From contig QNQO01007601.1 of the NCBI GenBank assembly GCA_003290165.1, positions 79,578 through 143,577 of the forward strand: a stretch of DNA of 64,000 nt, given 5' to 3'. The notes under the pieces were generated by a model. The model did no database searches. It was not told where the DNA came from and saw only the letters and a program-made list of their open reading frames with translations. The position numbers and the translations under genes are program-made. Each line of letters opens with the position of its first letter. Position 1 is the stretch's first letter. This stretch comes from Berberis thunbergii (taxonomy: Eukaryota; Streptophyta; Magnoliopsida; Ranunculales; Berberidaceae). Shown here piece after piece: positions 30,951 to 43,700 of this stretch.

Positions 30951-31928
30951 CCCATAATTCATGATGTTGATGATTAAAAGTTAAAACCATATAGAGATGC
31001 TCATGTTTTTGTTTGCTCTGCCTATTTCATATCCTATAGAGGTTGGAGACTAAGATTAGATGACTAAACTAATACAAGATATACTAGGCTTGTGCCATAG
31101 ACATTATGATCCCAAAAGTTTTACATGCTATCTTTATCCTAAACATTTTTGTGAAAAAAGAAGTTGTCTTCACAAATTGATATAATACCCAACATTCTAT
31201 TCTCTAACAGTATAACAAAGATATTCTAGCATTATCTAGTATCTTAAAAAGCAATGTTCTAGCCTGTTTAAATTTCTCAATTATAATATCAAGACAACAG
31301 CTTGCATATTTTAAATTGAGAACAGATCTGACAACCCAATAAAAATTCAAACAAGAAAATTTACATAGTTGTTGTCGATTGTTGGTGTGTAGAAATTCCA
31401 GTGAATTGGGACAGCTTCAAAGCACATATTGACAACTTCAAGATGCACTAAAAAAAGCTTAGCAAGATGGGAGAGGAGATGAACATTACGAGAAACTCTG
31501 GAGTTTATGGACCGTCCTTGAAATTAGAGGGAAAATGCAAGAAAGAGAAAGCAAAAACCATTGAAAAGAGAAAGAGAGAAAGCATAGCGGAAGAGAAGTT
31601 TCAATCTGCTTTAATCATCTTTTATCCACGAGTCAGATTAGCAGTGAAAGGGCTAGAATTTGCTCAATTTTTACTTGGAGGTGGAGTTGTGCATTTGTGG
31701 GGTTGGATTTTAATATGATGGAAATGGGAGGTAGAATTAGAGGTAGAACCTCTATGGCCATAGCATAGCAGTGGTGATGGTCCCAAATTTTAAATTAGCC
31801 ATCCGAAATGTTCTGAAATCTGGGGGGCCATTGACGTTGTAAAGCTGATGCTCCCAGCTTACTGTGCCACGTCAGATCCACATAGGCAATAAGAACAGAG
31901 TCTTCCAACGTGTAGTGTGCTCTTACCT
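30951..31928. other. Flank between THG1 remnant and hAT, no recognised gene
   Basis: AT-rich sequence. A lysine-rich 83-codon frame (31467-31718) has no family resemblance and no splice context. The rest shows only short frames. Confidence 0.45.
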
Positions 31929-31936
31929 ATTGGGAC

Positions 31937-34900
31937 CAAGGATTGTGATTTCTTTTTTCGACTTAATTTCGGTATTCTAATTTTTAAGAAATATTTCGAT
32001 GCGTAAAGAAAAAACATAAATTTTTTTGAGGATAAATGAAAAATATAGAATAATTTTCGAGGGATATAAAGTATGAAAAAAATGCATGTAAATAAACTTA
32101 TTAAACACATTATACCAATTATCTCTTAAATTCATCACATAATTAACAATATTGTATAAAAAAATACAAATTTCACACATAACTATAAATCCAAGTTAAT
32201 AATCATAGAAATTCTTACATATATTACATCAAAAGACTTACAATAGTTATGTTGTCACACAAGCTACATACTATACAAGATAAAATTTCATCACAATATT
32301 ACATAATAAACTATCAATACCAAAATGAGTTCCTAGTTGGTTCAAACGTAACATGATTAAGTTTCACTTGATGACAATGTTGATCCCATGACATATTAAA
32401 ACTATAACAGTTTATAAATGTGTTCACATGGGTGATGTATCCCTCATGATCAATTTCCTACAAAATGGCCAATAATGGGATATTGCGGATAAGTAACAAA
32501 GTCAGACTCAAAAACTTGTGTACTTTGCCCATGATAAGCCATCACACTCCATTGATCGTGACCGTCCTCTGTAAGAGATGAATCATACCCTCTTTATTGT
32601 TGGAAATTAACCATTCTCTACCATTGACTCCGACTCTTCTTAGAAGATGAACCATATCTAGCCGATCCAAAAAGACTCATATCGTCGAAGGTGGATGAAA
32701 GGGAATCAACTCCAATGTCAAGAAAACCATGTGAATAGGTTTGGTCAATCTCATTCTCATTGACCATCGGCATATATATGCATGGTTTCTTTCCATCTTA
32801 GAACGTGAACCATGGTCTACATCTCAGGTCTCAAAATTGTTTCTATATTGTGATTCCTCGCATGTAAATACCAACGATTCCATTGCATCACCTGTGTTTG
32901 TGATTGGTTCACCACCACCACTCCCTCCATAATGACCGACATCACCATCACCCCCATCATCGTTACTTCCACTATCATCACTATCACCATTATCACCACT
33001 ACCATCACTGACTTGATCCTCCTCATATATGGAATACATCCCTTCATCATCTCGAGTAGGCAATACGGATTTACTGCCAACGTTCGCACATTGCATTCCC
33101 TTAACTTCCCTTGTCCTATGAACAATGCAAGGATCTGGCTCACCCTGTGGTGTATCTAATAGTGGTTCACCAAGCTCATTTACCCATGAGTAGATTAATT
33201 CTTAATCATCCTCAATATCTTAAAATATCTTAGTCAAATCAATGTTAATTGGTTTTCTACTTTCAACTGTAGAACCATTTTCACTCATATATTTCAAACA
33301 CAACCTCATGTTGTACTGAACAAATACAAATTTCATTAGATTCTCATGACCTAGTCTATTCTTTCTCTTGTTATGAATGAGGCCAAAAGTGCTCCAATTT
33401 CTTTCACAACCCGATAATGATGAAGTCTGAGAAAGGATCATCATTGCAATAGTTCTCAAGTTGGGGGACGATCTCCCATACAAATGCCACCATTTAGCTG
33501 CAAATATTAATTTATACAATTATAAATAAAAATTTCTACATTTTAGCTGCAAATATTAATTTATTCGATTTTATAATTGTGTATTATGTCTCCCTCCTCT
33601 AGCTGCTGGTGTGAAAAATGATCTCATAGCTTCTCTAAAAGACTTCAACTGTAGGTAAAATAGTAGAATGTCATATTTGTATAAAATTTATATTTTAATA
33701 CACACATTCCTGAATGTATGAATTGATATTCGTTAGCTTACCTCTTGCAAGACCAATGATGGATCATCGGTACGTGAAATTAATCTCATCACCATAGTTT
33801 CCACCACCTCTTCAAGTTTTTCATCATTTCTAAGATTATCATCGTATTGAAATTTTGGGTTAAGATAATAAGTTGTCAATGGTATAAATAATATTTGGCA
33901 TAAGAACGAAAAGAAATTTAATAATGAAGGTAAATAATTCTAATACCTTATAAATAACCAAAGTTATGCTTTGCGTACCAACCAGATGGAGCGGGTGTAT
34001 AATTTTTTGTTCCCTTCTTTGAATGATTTGAAGGAATGAACCATGTTGTCGACCACTATTTTTTACCAGTTCTTTCATTTTTTATCATTGCATTGAATAC
34101 ATAATCCATAGTAGGTTTCTTGTCACCATCCACCATTCTCAAGACTCTAACAATAGCACTAAGGATCGCCACAATTTCAAGTACGGAGTTCCAAAAGCTT
34201 AGACTTCATACTAAACCCTCCACAAATCTTGCATTAGAAGTATTACGTTGGTCAAATGCATTCCATTCATCACTTGCAAACATTTTTCTAAGTCCATCAT
34301 TCCTTCAAACAAGCTCTCTAAGGCAACATAATGAGTAGCGAATCGAGTAAGACTTGGTCTAATGATGTCACCCCCACAAGAAGTCCTCATCATCACTAGG
34401 ATTCTATGGTGGTTGTCAATGTAATTAGTGATCTTCTTCGCTTTTTACACAACACTCTTAACTGGTGTTAGGTCACTAATCTTCTTCAACATTAAGTCAA
34501 TACTATGACATGCGCATGGAGTCCAATACAAATTGTATCATGGTTTATTCATCAATTTCATTCCTACTTTCAAAAATGTGCTTCTATTATCAGTTACAAT
34601 CTACACAACATTCTCTTTACCCGCATAGTCAACCACTTCCTTCATTAATCCATAAAGATAATTGTGATCTTTTTTTATTTGAAGTATCTATCGACTTTCT
34701 AAATATGGTCACCCAATCACAATATATCATAAAATTGTTAATGCTCAACCTCGTAGGACATGTTCAACCATCACACATTATTGTCCCTCATACTTCAACC
34801 ACTTAGGTTTTAGGTGCCCAATCAAATCCTCTAATTCTACTATCTCCTCGTCAAGTAACTTGTGTCTCAATTTCCATGTAGAAGGTGGTTGTGCATGTCT

Positions 34901-36667
34901 ATCAGTTATTTTAATTGCCTCTACCATTGCATGATAATAGACATTCTTTGTCGTATGCGATGGAACTTCATTAAAGTAAAAGAACTTACTAATTGCCTTT
35001 GACATATTACCTTTTGCATTCCCCCAGAATCCCGCGATACTTTTTTGCTTACTAGATTCAGGATGATACCCATAGGAATCCATACCATGTTTCATACTCT
35101 TTGAGCAACTAAACAAACTATGTGAACTACCAGAAGAACTATCAACCATGTTCTTGGATGATTGCTCATGTAGACTTAACCCGGTACTACCCATCCTCTT
35201 AAGTTGTTCCCTTTCCCATTATGCAGCCCGATGTTGATATCGAGCACGGTGGACTTCATCATCCTCTTCAGAACCAGATGAATTATGGCTTTAAGGCGTC
35301 GCCATAACTGACTCTCTGAACTTCTCAAGTTCATTTTTTTATAACTTATTTGTGATATTCCCCTCCAATACTTGTTGTATAAATCTACAAACTTTTTTTG
35401 GACAATCTGGACATTTTTCAACATCATTGTGATGTTTTAATCTTGATGATGTGCCACCACCATTCATTTGCTTATGACAATAATTGCAAATAAATTTTCT
35501 CCCCCATCAAGTGCTCGTCCATGGTCCCAAGCTATATCTCTATGCTTTGGTAGCATGATGACTGTTCAAATAATTTTTTTGATAAATATAAGATTTCATA
35601 TTTATATAAAATAAATGATGACTATGCCCATAAAAAAATTAATAACATTGAAAACTCACAAAGTCAAATGGATGAGACTATGCATCCAAACTTTCAATAA
35701 ATCCAAAGAATTTTTACTAGAGAAATAATAATTGATTCACTCTCCATTGTGCAAAATTTATCTAATTACATTGGAATTTTAAATTTTGTGTTACTAAATG
35801 TGGTCAATCATAAACTGCATCAAATTAAATAATGTACTAATTTATTGAACAAAATGACGTGGAACAAATTTAAAATACCTTATGGGGTCTTGCTATTTTA
35901 ACTCTAATTTTCCACAATTTGAGATCTGGATTTTTGTCTAAAATTTCAATAGATTTAATAAATAATCAGAATCAAGTAAATCAGAATTAATTAAATCAAA
36001 ATTAAATAAATCAAACCTAATTAAATAAACCAAAAGCTTTGATTTTTTCGATCACATGCCCTAAATCACAGACCCTAAATACATAAATTGTAGGCCCAAG
36101 TTAAATAAACTAAACCTAAATAAGTTAAATAAACCTAATTAAATAAACCAAAAGCTTTGATAATTATCAATCACATACCCAACAGCCACAGGTGATCGAT
36201 CAGAGAGGTAAATAGGAGGCTTGGAGCAATCAATTTCTTTTTCTTCAAGTTAGTTCATTTCTTCTTATTCTTCTTCTTCTTCAGATTTACTTCTTCAATC
36301 AATTTAATCGATTCAATTCATATCTTCTTCAAATGATCAAATCTTCTTCAGATAGATAAACTCTTCTTCAATCAACTCGACTAGATCTTCGTAAGTTCAT
36401 CATATTTTCTCAATTCAGATCTTTTTCAGAGATTAAAGGATGGAGCTTCTTCTAGGCGTCAAAATTATTGAGCACCGAAATCATGGGTCAAAATTATTCG
36501 AGCAAAGAAATGTAACTTTGGTCATGATTTTCTGAACTTTTTGTGAAAAAAACCAAAATTTGCAAAAAAAAAAACCCACGAAAAATGTAAATTTGAAAAC
36601 ATATTTTCTTTTCATATTTTGAAAAAAATGAAATACCTGGCGAGATTTCACGAAATCACCGTCCTTG
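31937..36667 (-). mobile_element. hAT transposon, nearly full length, inactive
   Basis: Perfect 8-bp TSD ATTGGGAC (31929-31936 and 36668-36675). The TIRs are CAAGGATTGTGATTTC and GAAATCACCGTCCTTG (14 of 16 complementary). The 4.7-kb element encodes a BED/DUF659/hAT-dimerisation transposase on the minus strand with stops and frameshifts. Both outer kilobases are AT-rich and non-coding; CTTCTT runs lie at 36230-36420. Confidence 0.88.
33220..35556 (-). pseudogene. hAT transposase (BED finger, DUF659, dimerisation domain)
   Basis: Starts near 35556 (minus). The BED-type finger region has DIAWDHG, FICNYCHKQMNGGG, LKHHN and CPDCPKK. A linker rich in Ser/Gly follows (35194-35000). The DUF659-like core has ENVVQIVTDN (about 34610) and CACHSIDLMLKKI, then RTSCGGDIIRPSLTRFATHY. 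The C-terminal dimerisation block (33519-33220) has SSLSGCERNWSTFGLIHNKR, KNRLGHENL and FVFVQYNMRL. At least four frame breaks and several stops separate these blocks. The order and motifs are those of the large plant hAT family often annotated as DUF659 proteins. It would cut and paste elements bearing the matching TIRs. Confidence 0.85.
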
Positions 36668-36675
36668 ATTGGGAC

Positions 36676-36798
36676 CAAGAACCAAAAAATATAAAATCTA
36701 GATACTTCTAGGAACTTCATGTTGTTATACATAATCTTCTAGAAAAGATATCCAAAGAATTTGTGATGAGCATCCAAATGTGTATTTGAACATGGGAA

Positions 36799-36836
<38 letters not shown>

Positions 36837-37600
36837 GATGCGTCAAAAAATCATCCTCCAGTGTGTTTGACCTGCAAAACAATTGTTAGACTACCAAGGA
36901 CCTTCTTTTTGGTGGCCGAAGGCATTTCGATGCTTAGGTCAATAACTTTGTTGGAAGAAGGATGTAAATCTGGACAAAACTCAGTTAAAATTGCATACAT
37001 TTGTCGAAAGCTCCCTTTACCTTTTATAATGGTCGTGGTTAACTCTCTGCATGACTTAAGTATGTGAGGCGCAATGGAATGAGATGTTTTTTGTAACAGT
37101 CTCCTTCTTTATGGAGATGCATTTGGGTTGGCGTAACTCCCTCCATGACTCTTTTTGGTGCAACATTCCCCTTTTTTATGAGAGAACTCGTATCGGGCCT
37201 GGATCCGGGCTCAAATTTGTTTGGGTATGGATTTAGGTCCTATTTGTTTTTCCCTCATTGGTGGGTCTCGTCCGGGCCTCTACAATTGGCTTTATTATTC
37301 TTGGGCTCTATAAGGTGGCCCAATAAATTGGGCGTTGTATCTTCATGATGGATCTTTATGCCATGTGTACGACCGTGATGATCAGTTTATTTTGATGTAT
37401 CATCAACTACTATCCCCTTCAGTTTGTGGGCATGCTGACATGGCCACTAACTCTGTGGCAGTGCGCCTTTCACTTTCATCATTACCTTGTATTTGATGCG
37501 GTCAATAAATTTTCGCGAGTTGATGTCTCGATTATTTACTTTTCTGATCGTTTTTGCGCACATTTTTTGGATTTTGCATAGTGATCATGTCTCGCACACT
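36676..37600. other. Flank and promoter-side sequence before the plus-strand retroelement ORF
   Basis: Contains a (TTA)12 microsatellite (36802-36837) and mixed sequence with GGGCC/GGCCC blocks. The left LTR of the gypsy element should lie in or before this stretch, but no copy of the 43278-43700 LTR is visible. It has probably been deleted. Confidence 0.5.
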
Positions 37601-37630
37601 GTCCCACAAGCTGTCCCTTCATTCCTTGGC

Positions 37631-37640
37631 TCTATAAAAG
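37631..37640 (+). promoter_or_regulatory. TATA box of the opposite-strand ORF
   Basis: TCTATAAAAG lies 100 bases upstream of the ATG at 37732 with no ATG between, a normal plant TATA-to-ATG spacing. It is preceded by promoter-like sequence, including repeated TGTCCC and GCACAC motifs. Confidence 0.6.
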
Positions 37641-37731
37641 GAGATGTGACGACTTCATTTTTCCTCCACGCTATTTTTGAATTTAGGGTTTGTTCATCCC
37701 CTCGTCATTTTCATTTTCATTCCTTTTCACG

Positions 37732-40125
37732 ATGTATGTTGGTGATAAGCTAAGTGGTAAGTCGCATACTCTGTGTGAGAATCATTATTCTTCCAACAGA
37801 GCTTCTCAGTCGACGTTGGACAGTCTTCGTTCCGATTATAATCTTCCACCCGACCTTGAGATAATTTCACTTAGACAGGATGATAGCCCTTGTAATCTGA
37901 AGGCTGGGAACATCGCACTGTATTCGTGCATGTTTTCCTTTGGTCTTCGGTTTTTGATTTCAGATTTGTTTTGGGAGTATCTTAACTTCCTGGGTATTCC
38001 TCTTGCCCAAATGGATCCCAATGGTTGGAAGGTGATGGTATCTTCTTACGCGAGGGCTATTATATCCGACATTCCTCTAATTGTGAAGATTTTGCATTCA
38101 GTAGTTGGTCTGTTGGTGCACAAGGATATTTGTTTCTCCATTCCCCAGAATGTTTCGAGAAACTTAGCGATGACATTCGTGATTGGTCACGATGTTGGTT
38201 TTATGCTTCCGTTAGTTTGGGCTACTTCCAATTGCAAGGTTGATTGATTTTTCGATCATTCCGTTTTTCAGATAAACGGAAGAATCTGTACGTGACTGCT
38301 GAGGAGCAGAAGATCAGTGATCAATTCTTGAAGTTTCATCGTTTTCCTATGGTGGCATTTCTTTTCGAGGGTATCCTGGAGCGTAGTAGTTTGTACACTA
38401 TGCACAAAGTGAAACGAGCTTTACTTACTGATTCTTGTGCTGGTGTTAGTAATGCTAGCATTGATTGGAGTGTGAGCTCGAATCGGTGTGTTACGGATCT
38501 CAATGCTCCTGTTGATATCGCAGTTCTTGCTTCAAGAAAAAGAAAGTTTGCGAGGTCTACGAGTCCGTCAAGGCAATTGTTGGTAGACCTTGGTCGTGTT
38601 CTGAGAAAGAAATGACTTTCTAACTATGGTTCTTCTTACATTGCGTCTCGTCCGAGTCCTATTCAGGATGTTACGGGGGTTGTGCCTCACCCGAGTCTGT
38701 CTCTTGACGATGGTGAAAAATGATATCGTGATTCTTTCGAGGAGGCTGAGGAACTAAGGCTCGCATTAGAAAGGAGCGAGAAGGAGACTACTCATTCATT
38801 GGTGACAACAAGAGGATGTTTCTTTCTACTTACGGTGTCTTAGACGTTATTGAGTTTTCCAATGATGATCCTCGGGTCATTAATGAAAAGATGATTCAGC
38901 TAGCGATGGAGCAATCTAAAGACATTGTTGGTGGTTAGAGTTTTAGGGATCATTCTCCTTCTCCTTCTATTGATGTCAGTGAAACAGCTGGGTTCTTAGT
39001 TCCTCTTCGTTTGTCAGGTTTCTCATGTTCCCGTTGCTACCGTCAGCCCTGCCCTTGCCGCGAATGCTTCTCAACGGGAGGGTAAATGTGGTTTTTCCAT
39101 TATTACTGCTATTCCCTCTGTTCTCCCTATCGTCGGAGGTGGTTCTTCAGTGCTATCGGATCCTCGTGTCCTTCATCCACAGATTAGTTGGATTGAGCCT
39201 AGCCCGAAGGATATCTTTATCAAGTCTGACAGCAAGTTATGTTGGTTTATTTAGCTCGACGTGCAAGATGGTGCACGTAGGTTGGTAAATGAATGGTACA
39301 GGCGGTTGGTGGAAAGGCATTCGATGCTCATGCTTGACCAGCTTGATCACATCGACCATGGTCTTGAGCAAATAATGGATGAGATGATTCATCTCGCCTA
39401 TGCAGGGGTGATGGGCTCGGTTTATCGAGCTGGTCATGATCAAGTGGCTCTGTTGAAGAGGAGATTGGCAACGTTATTGTTGGTGTTTTCTCATGTTCTT
39501 TTTCAATTTGATGTGTTGAAAATGCAATGTGTGGGCTCGAAGAAAACTGCAATGCTTCTCGAAAGTCATTAACGGAAGAAAAGGATATGTAGGATAGGTC
39601 CACTGTTTTTAGCTTGACTCTTTGAAGACCAAGTTAGATGGGGTTTGCACCCGTTTATGTGATGTAAAAAAAGAGTTATCCGCTGAGAAATTAGCTTTCG
39701 ATGAAGATTCTCGTGCTAAATTGGAGCAATCTGTTATGTGTGATTTCGGTGAAAGGTGGGTGGAACAAATAACGGTTGCGCTTAATGATGTCAAGGCAGA
39801 TACTTTTGGTATGCTCTCTACCGCTAAAGGGCGGCTTGTTGCGACCAAAAATGAACTCGCTGCTGCTAAGGATAGTCGAAGTCGAAGATTGGAAGCGAGT
39901 TGTTGATGGGCGGGTTGAACTTCTTGATTATATTGAAGGGCTCGACGAAGATTTGTCTAAGTATCGTCACCTGGTCGGTGAAGCTTTTGAGGATGACGAT
40001 GTCGAAGAATCTACTCCAGCAGGGGAGGAGTCGTTGCTTCTTCTACAATTGATTGCCCCAGAGCCATTAACATTCCCCCTCCTGAAAAAAGTTCTTATGT
40101 TTCTTTATCACTTTCTCCGGATGTA
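37732..40125 (+). pseudogene. Opposite-strand ORF: PF04195-like retroelement protein with coiled-coil tail
   Basis: From ATG 37732 the frame reads MYVGDKLSGKSHTL, then YNLPPDLEIISLRQDDS, LYSCMFSFGLRFLISDLFWE and LGIPLAQMDPNGWKVM. After a frameshift near 38025 it has SDDIRDWSRCWFYASVSLGY. This is the pattern of the plant 'transposase, gypsy type' domain (P-G/L-...FF-GLR-P-...L-LAP-QL-PN-W). Beyond 38620 the remaining blocks (39622-40126) are rich in Glu, Lys, Leu and Ala with heptad spacing (VKKELSAEKLAFDEDSRAKL), a likely coiled coil. Several stops and shifts separate the blocks. The function of this family is unknown; it is not a proven transposase. Confidence 0.65.
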
Positions 40126-40399
40126 ACAGAGTAGTGTTATCAATAGAAATTGACTTTTGTTGTCTTTTTTTCTTTTTTTCTTTGTTGTATTTGTTGTGGC
40201 TTTTGCGTCAAATTCTTTTATAACTGCATTTGTGCTTAGGCTCATCACTCGTCTAATGGTGGGTCGGTATCATCCTTTCTGATTTGTTGTAAAAAGTTGT
40301 TTTAGCCTGTACTTTTTCGAATCTCATTTGACTTGTTCCCTTAACTCTGACTTTGTGTTTGTCAATTCAAAGTCATTTTGTTAACCTATTTGTTGAGCA

Positions 40400-40935
40400 T
40401 TTACTTCGTTAACTTGACATCTTAGTCGACTCGAAGTTTATTGTATTTAGTTGACTCGGATGTCAAACTTTTACTTCGTTAACTCGACATCTCAGTCGAC
40501 TCGAAGTTTATTGACATCTCAGTCAATTCGAAGTTTATAGTTTAGTTGACTTGGGTGTCCAACTTTTACTTTGTTAACTTGACATCTCGGTTGACTCGAA
40601 GTTTATTGTGTTTAGTTGACTCGGCTGTCCAACTTTTACCTTATTAACTTGACATCTCAGTCGACTTGAAGTTTATTGTGTTTAGTTGACTCGAGTGTCC
40701 AACATTTACTTCGTTAGTTCGACATCTCGGTCGATTCAAAATTTTTTATGTTTAGTTGACTCGGGTGTCCAACCCTTACTTCATTAGTTCGACATCTCGG
40801 TCGATTCAAAGTCTTTTTGTGTTTAGTTGACTAGGGTGTCCAGTTTTTACTTCGTTAGTTCGACATCTCGGCCGATTCGAAGTTTTTTGTGTTTAGTTGA
40901 CTCAGGTGTCCAACCTTTACTTCTTGGTTGATCAG
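40400..40935. repeat. 70-bp tandem repeat array
   Basis: About seven units, each with TTTAGTTGACTCGGGTGTCC, AACTTTTACTTCGTTA and GACATCTCGGTCGATTC. Starts of GACATCTC fall at 40581, 40651, 40721, 40791 and 40862, a steady 70-base period; one unit near 40500 is partly duplicated. It lies between the two opposed ORFs of the Tat-like element. Confidence 0.9.
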
Positions 40936-41639
40936 ACTAGAAGTTGTGTGTGTCTGACTTTTGTTGTCTGATTACTTTGTACTACTAGTTTATTGACGTA
41001 TCTAGTTTGTTGTCCATGCGAAAATTTGGAGTTTTTGAATTCGTAATCTTATTGATATTTCCTTGATGTTTTCATCAACCTTGGCCATTAAGGCATTTAT
41101 GCTGGTTCAGAGTACGATTTGTTTCATCTTCCTTTGCTTGTTGCCGGCCTTCGTATTGGAGGCTGGTATTTTTGTCGCTTTGTTTTTCTTTGCTTCGTCC
41201 TCATATGTTGTGTATGATGTTGTGACTGGCAGACTCAAGGTATTTTTCTGTCCGATGGCTGAATAATATTGGCTTGTTTGATCATGCTTGTGTCATTACT
41301 AAATTGTACAACTGTGCTTTTGTCAACACCAGACTGTCCAACCATGCTGATGTCGTCGTCATGTCTGGTATCAACCATGAGTGTGTTGTTGTCAGCTTTA
41401 TCGCTAGTTGTTCGGGTCAAGCTTGCAACCGCTGATGAGACCTTTTGACTTGTACGAATTGGTTGATGCAAACTTCTCCATGTCTTGTGCATTCGTGAAG
41501 TGCTTCGTCAGTACCCTTGTTCTGATATAGATTTGTTCGAGTGAGGAGTTCGCCTAGTTGCTTCGTGTGTTTTGCTTCCTCCAACTATGCAGTGTGTGGC
41601 GTATATCAATTCTCTGGACTGTTATTTTAATCTCGCAGC

Positions 41640-43223
41640 ATTGTTTTCTTTCTCCTTCCATGCGATCTGTTTGTCTAACATTCCAATGAACTCATCGAGT
41701 AGTCCTTTCTGAGCCCAGTGATTGATTTCGTCTTTTAAATTGTAGCATTCTTCGATATCGTGCCCATGATCCTTATGGAATGAACAATATTTGCTTGTCT
41801 CTCCCTTCCAAATTCCCTTTCATCCGAAGCGGTTAGTTGACGTTATCCTACTTTGTTATGTGTTTCAATATATTTGTTCGACTTATCTTCAGGATTGTAT
41901 ATGGCTTGTGTGTCGTCTTCATTACACTCGTTACCCGCTCGTGTCGAGTTCGCGTTGGTTGTAGCCTCCCGGATTCTTCCCGTCGTGAATCGCTCCTTCT
42001 GCGACTTCGATACTTTTTTGATGGGTTGTTGCCTTCCAACTGTCAGTTGTCCTGCCGTATTTCTTCATTTCTTTCCCATTTCCTTAAAAAAATCTCTTTT
42101 TTGGTCATTTTTCCTTCTAGCTACCTTCATTTCTTTTAGGGATATATTCTTTTTTTAGCAGGATTGTCATGCCCTTTGGAGGTTCCAGGTTAAGAGTGTC
42201 AAATAAGGGGTCTCTCTTCAATCCGGCCATGAAGGTTGCAGCAGTTGTGTCATCACTGCATCTGCCAATCAATGTCAATTCATTGATAAAGAGGGTGACA
42301 TATTCTTGTATTGTTTATTTAGGCTTCTTTCTGATGTGCAGGAGGTAGTGTGACCCTTTTATCATCCGCTGACTTCCAATGAATCTGGGGATGAAAGTGG
42401 TGGCCAAAAGTTTGAAAGGAATCTATTGACCTTGATGGTAGGCTATTGAACCAGTTCATCACTGTAGACGTGAGGCTAATTGGGAATAATTTGCATAAGA
42501 TTGACTCTGTAGTCTCCTTCAAAGCCATCATGTGGTAGAAGTGCCTCAAATGATTGATTGGGTCGAAAGTGCCAACATATACTTCGAATTTTTCAAGAGT
42601 GAATTTTTTTGGCGTTTTCGTTTTCATGATGGCGTCAGATAATGGTGTTTTCGCCAACTCATATAGTATGTTAGGATTCATAACCCTTATTCTGAACGGG
42701 ATTTTGGTAAGCATCCTTTCACACAACAAATTCTTGCCTCGAGAGAGTTCCTTTTTTTTCGAAGTTTCCTTGTTGGGGTTCTACTGGGATTTCATCATTC
42801 CCTTGAGTTCAATTGGCGGAGTTTTGTTGTGGCGGTGCCTGAACAGGATTAGCTGGCTGAGTGTGCTCCTGTGTGATCTTCTCCAACATCTTTGTTACAT
42901 GTTCCATCTGGGTTATGAGCAAATCCACCTGAAGGTCTGTGGCAGCGTCGTCGGATACTTGGGTCGTCTGGACTACTGTGTGTTGTGAATCTGCATTCTC
43001 ACCAGAGTCGAGTACGATAATGATACGTGTTTTCGAAACTGGAATCAGAATCGTGATTTTTCATCTCACAATCACCGAAATCTTGCGCCGTTAGACGTCG
43101 AGTTAACTCTGCAACTTGCATCTATAAATTCTCAATCATCACATCCTGAATGTCATGATCACGATTTAGGGCTTCCTCATCCAAAACTTGCCCGCGACGA
43201 TCGCGGCCACGACCACCAGCCAT
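41640..43223 (-). pseudogene. Tat-like gag polyprotein
   Basis: Starts at ATG 43223-43221: MAGGRGRDRRGQVLDEEALN, then a stop, then MQVAELTRRLTAQ. The retrotransposon gag domain (42729-42319) has KKFTLEKFEVYVGTFDPINH, LRHFYHMMALKE, FPISLTSTVMNWFNSLPSRS and IDSFQTF. Downstream (about 41810-41650) is KYCSFHKDHGHDIEECYNLK, the C-H-H-C zinc motif typical of Tat/Athila-type gag, then DEINHWAQKGLLDEFI. Frameshifts and stops lie between. Gag would form the virus-like particle. Sequence after about 41640 is no longer recognisable as protease. Confidence 0.78.
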
Positions 43224-43277
43224 AGAAACTGATAAAATCTCACCCCAAGAAGATGTTGAAGCTCTGATATCAACTGA

Positions 43278-43700
43278 TGTTGGGCAGAATAGCGATTATA
43301 TTGCAGGCTAGTTCTAACAGACAATTCATAAGGAAGAACACAAGAAAATTACCCAAAACACAAAGAAAAACTCTAATGTTCGATTAAAATTATCAAATCA
43401 AATGTTCTACTATAATATTGAAGAAGAGCTCTATTTATAGTGCTCAAATAACTTGAATAATAAGCAGCTTATTTCAAAAAGAAAAATTAGAATCAAATAC
43501 TAAAATAACAAGCAGTCTATTCCTAAAAGAAAAAGTATAATCAAATACTAAAATAACAGTCTATTGCTTTTAAAAGAAAAAGTAAAACTTAATCCTAAAA
43601 GGAAACTAGAAAGACTCATAATTAAATTGAAATATTATGAATAAATTATTTAGTAAATAACTTTAAGAGCAAAATTAAGAACCCTAGAAACCCTCCTACA
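43278..43700 (-). repeat. 5' LTR of the Tat-like element
   Basis: On the minus strand it starts TGTAGGAGGGTTTCTAGGG and ends TGCCCAACA (TG...CA), followed by a two-base gap and the primer site. TATA box CTATAAATAG at 43440-43431. 423 bp. No second copy is found in the window. Confidence 0.75.

Larger units (their letters stand above)
37600..43700 (-). mobile_element. Tat-like Ty3/gypsy retrotransposon, pol deleted, with opposite-strand ORF
   Basis: 5' LTR (43278-43700), iMet-type primer site (minus strand TTGATATCAGAGC, 43273-43261) and gag (from 43223) run on the minus strand. No protease, RT or integrase is found. The far part (37732-40125) is an ORF on the plus strand, with its own TATA box, encoding a protein of the 'putative gypsy-type transposon' family (PF04195-like). 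A 70-bp tandem array lies between. Gag in sense and an extra ORF in antisense towards the 3' end is the layout described for Tat-lineage elements such as Grande. The left LTR is missing and the left limit is approximate. Confidence 0.7.

Noticed and set aside
32817..33143. Two overlapping minus-strand frames rich in Val/Met/Ile or Asp/Gly/Ser
   Set aside because: They are translations of one ATC/GAT-type simple repeat at 32930-33010 within the hAT; no conserved domain.
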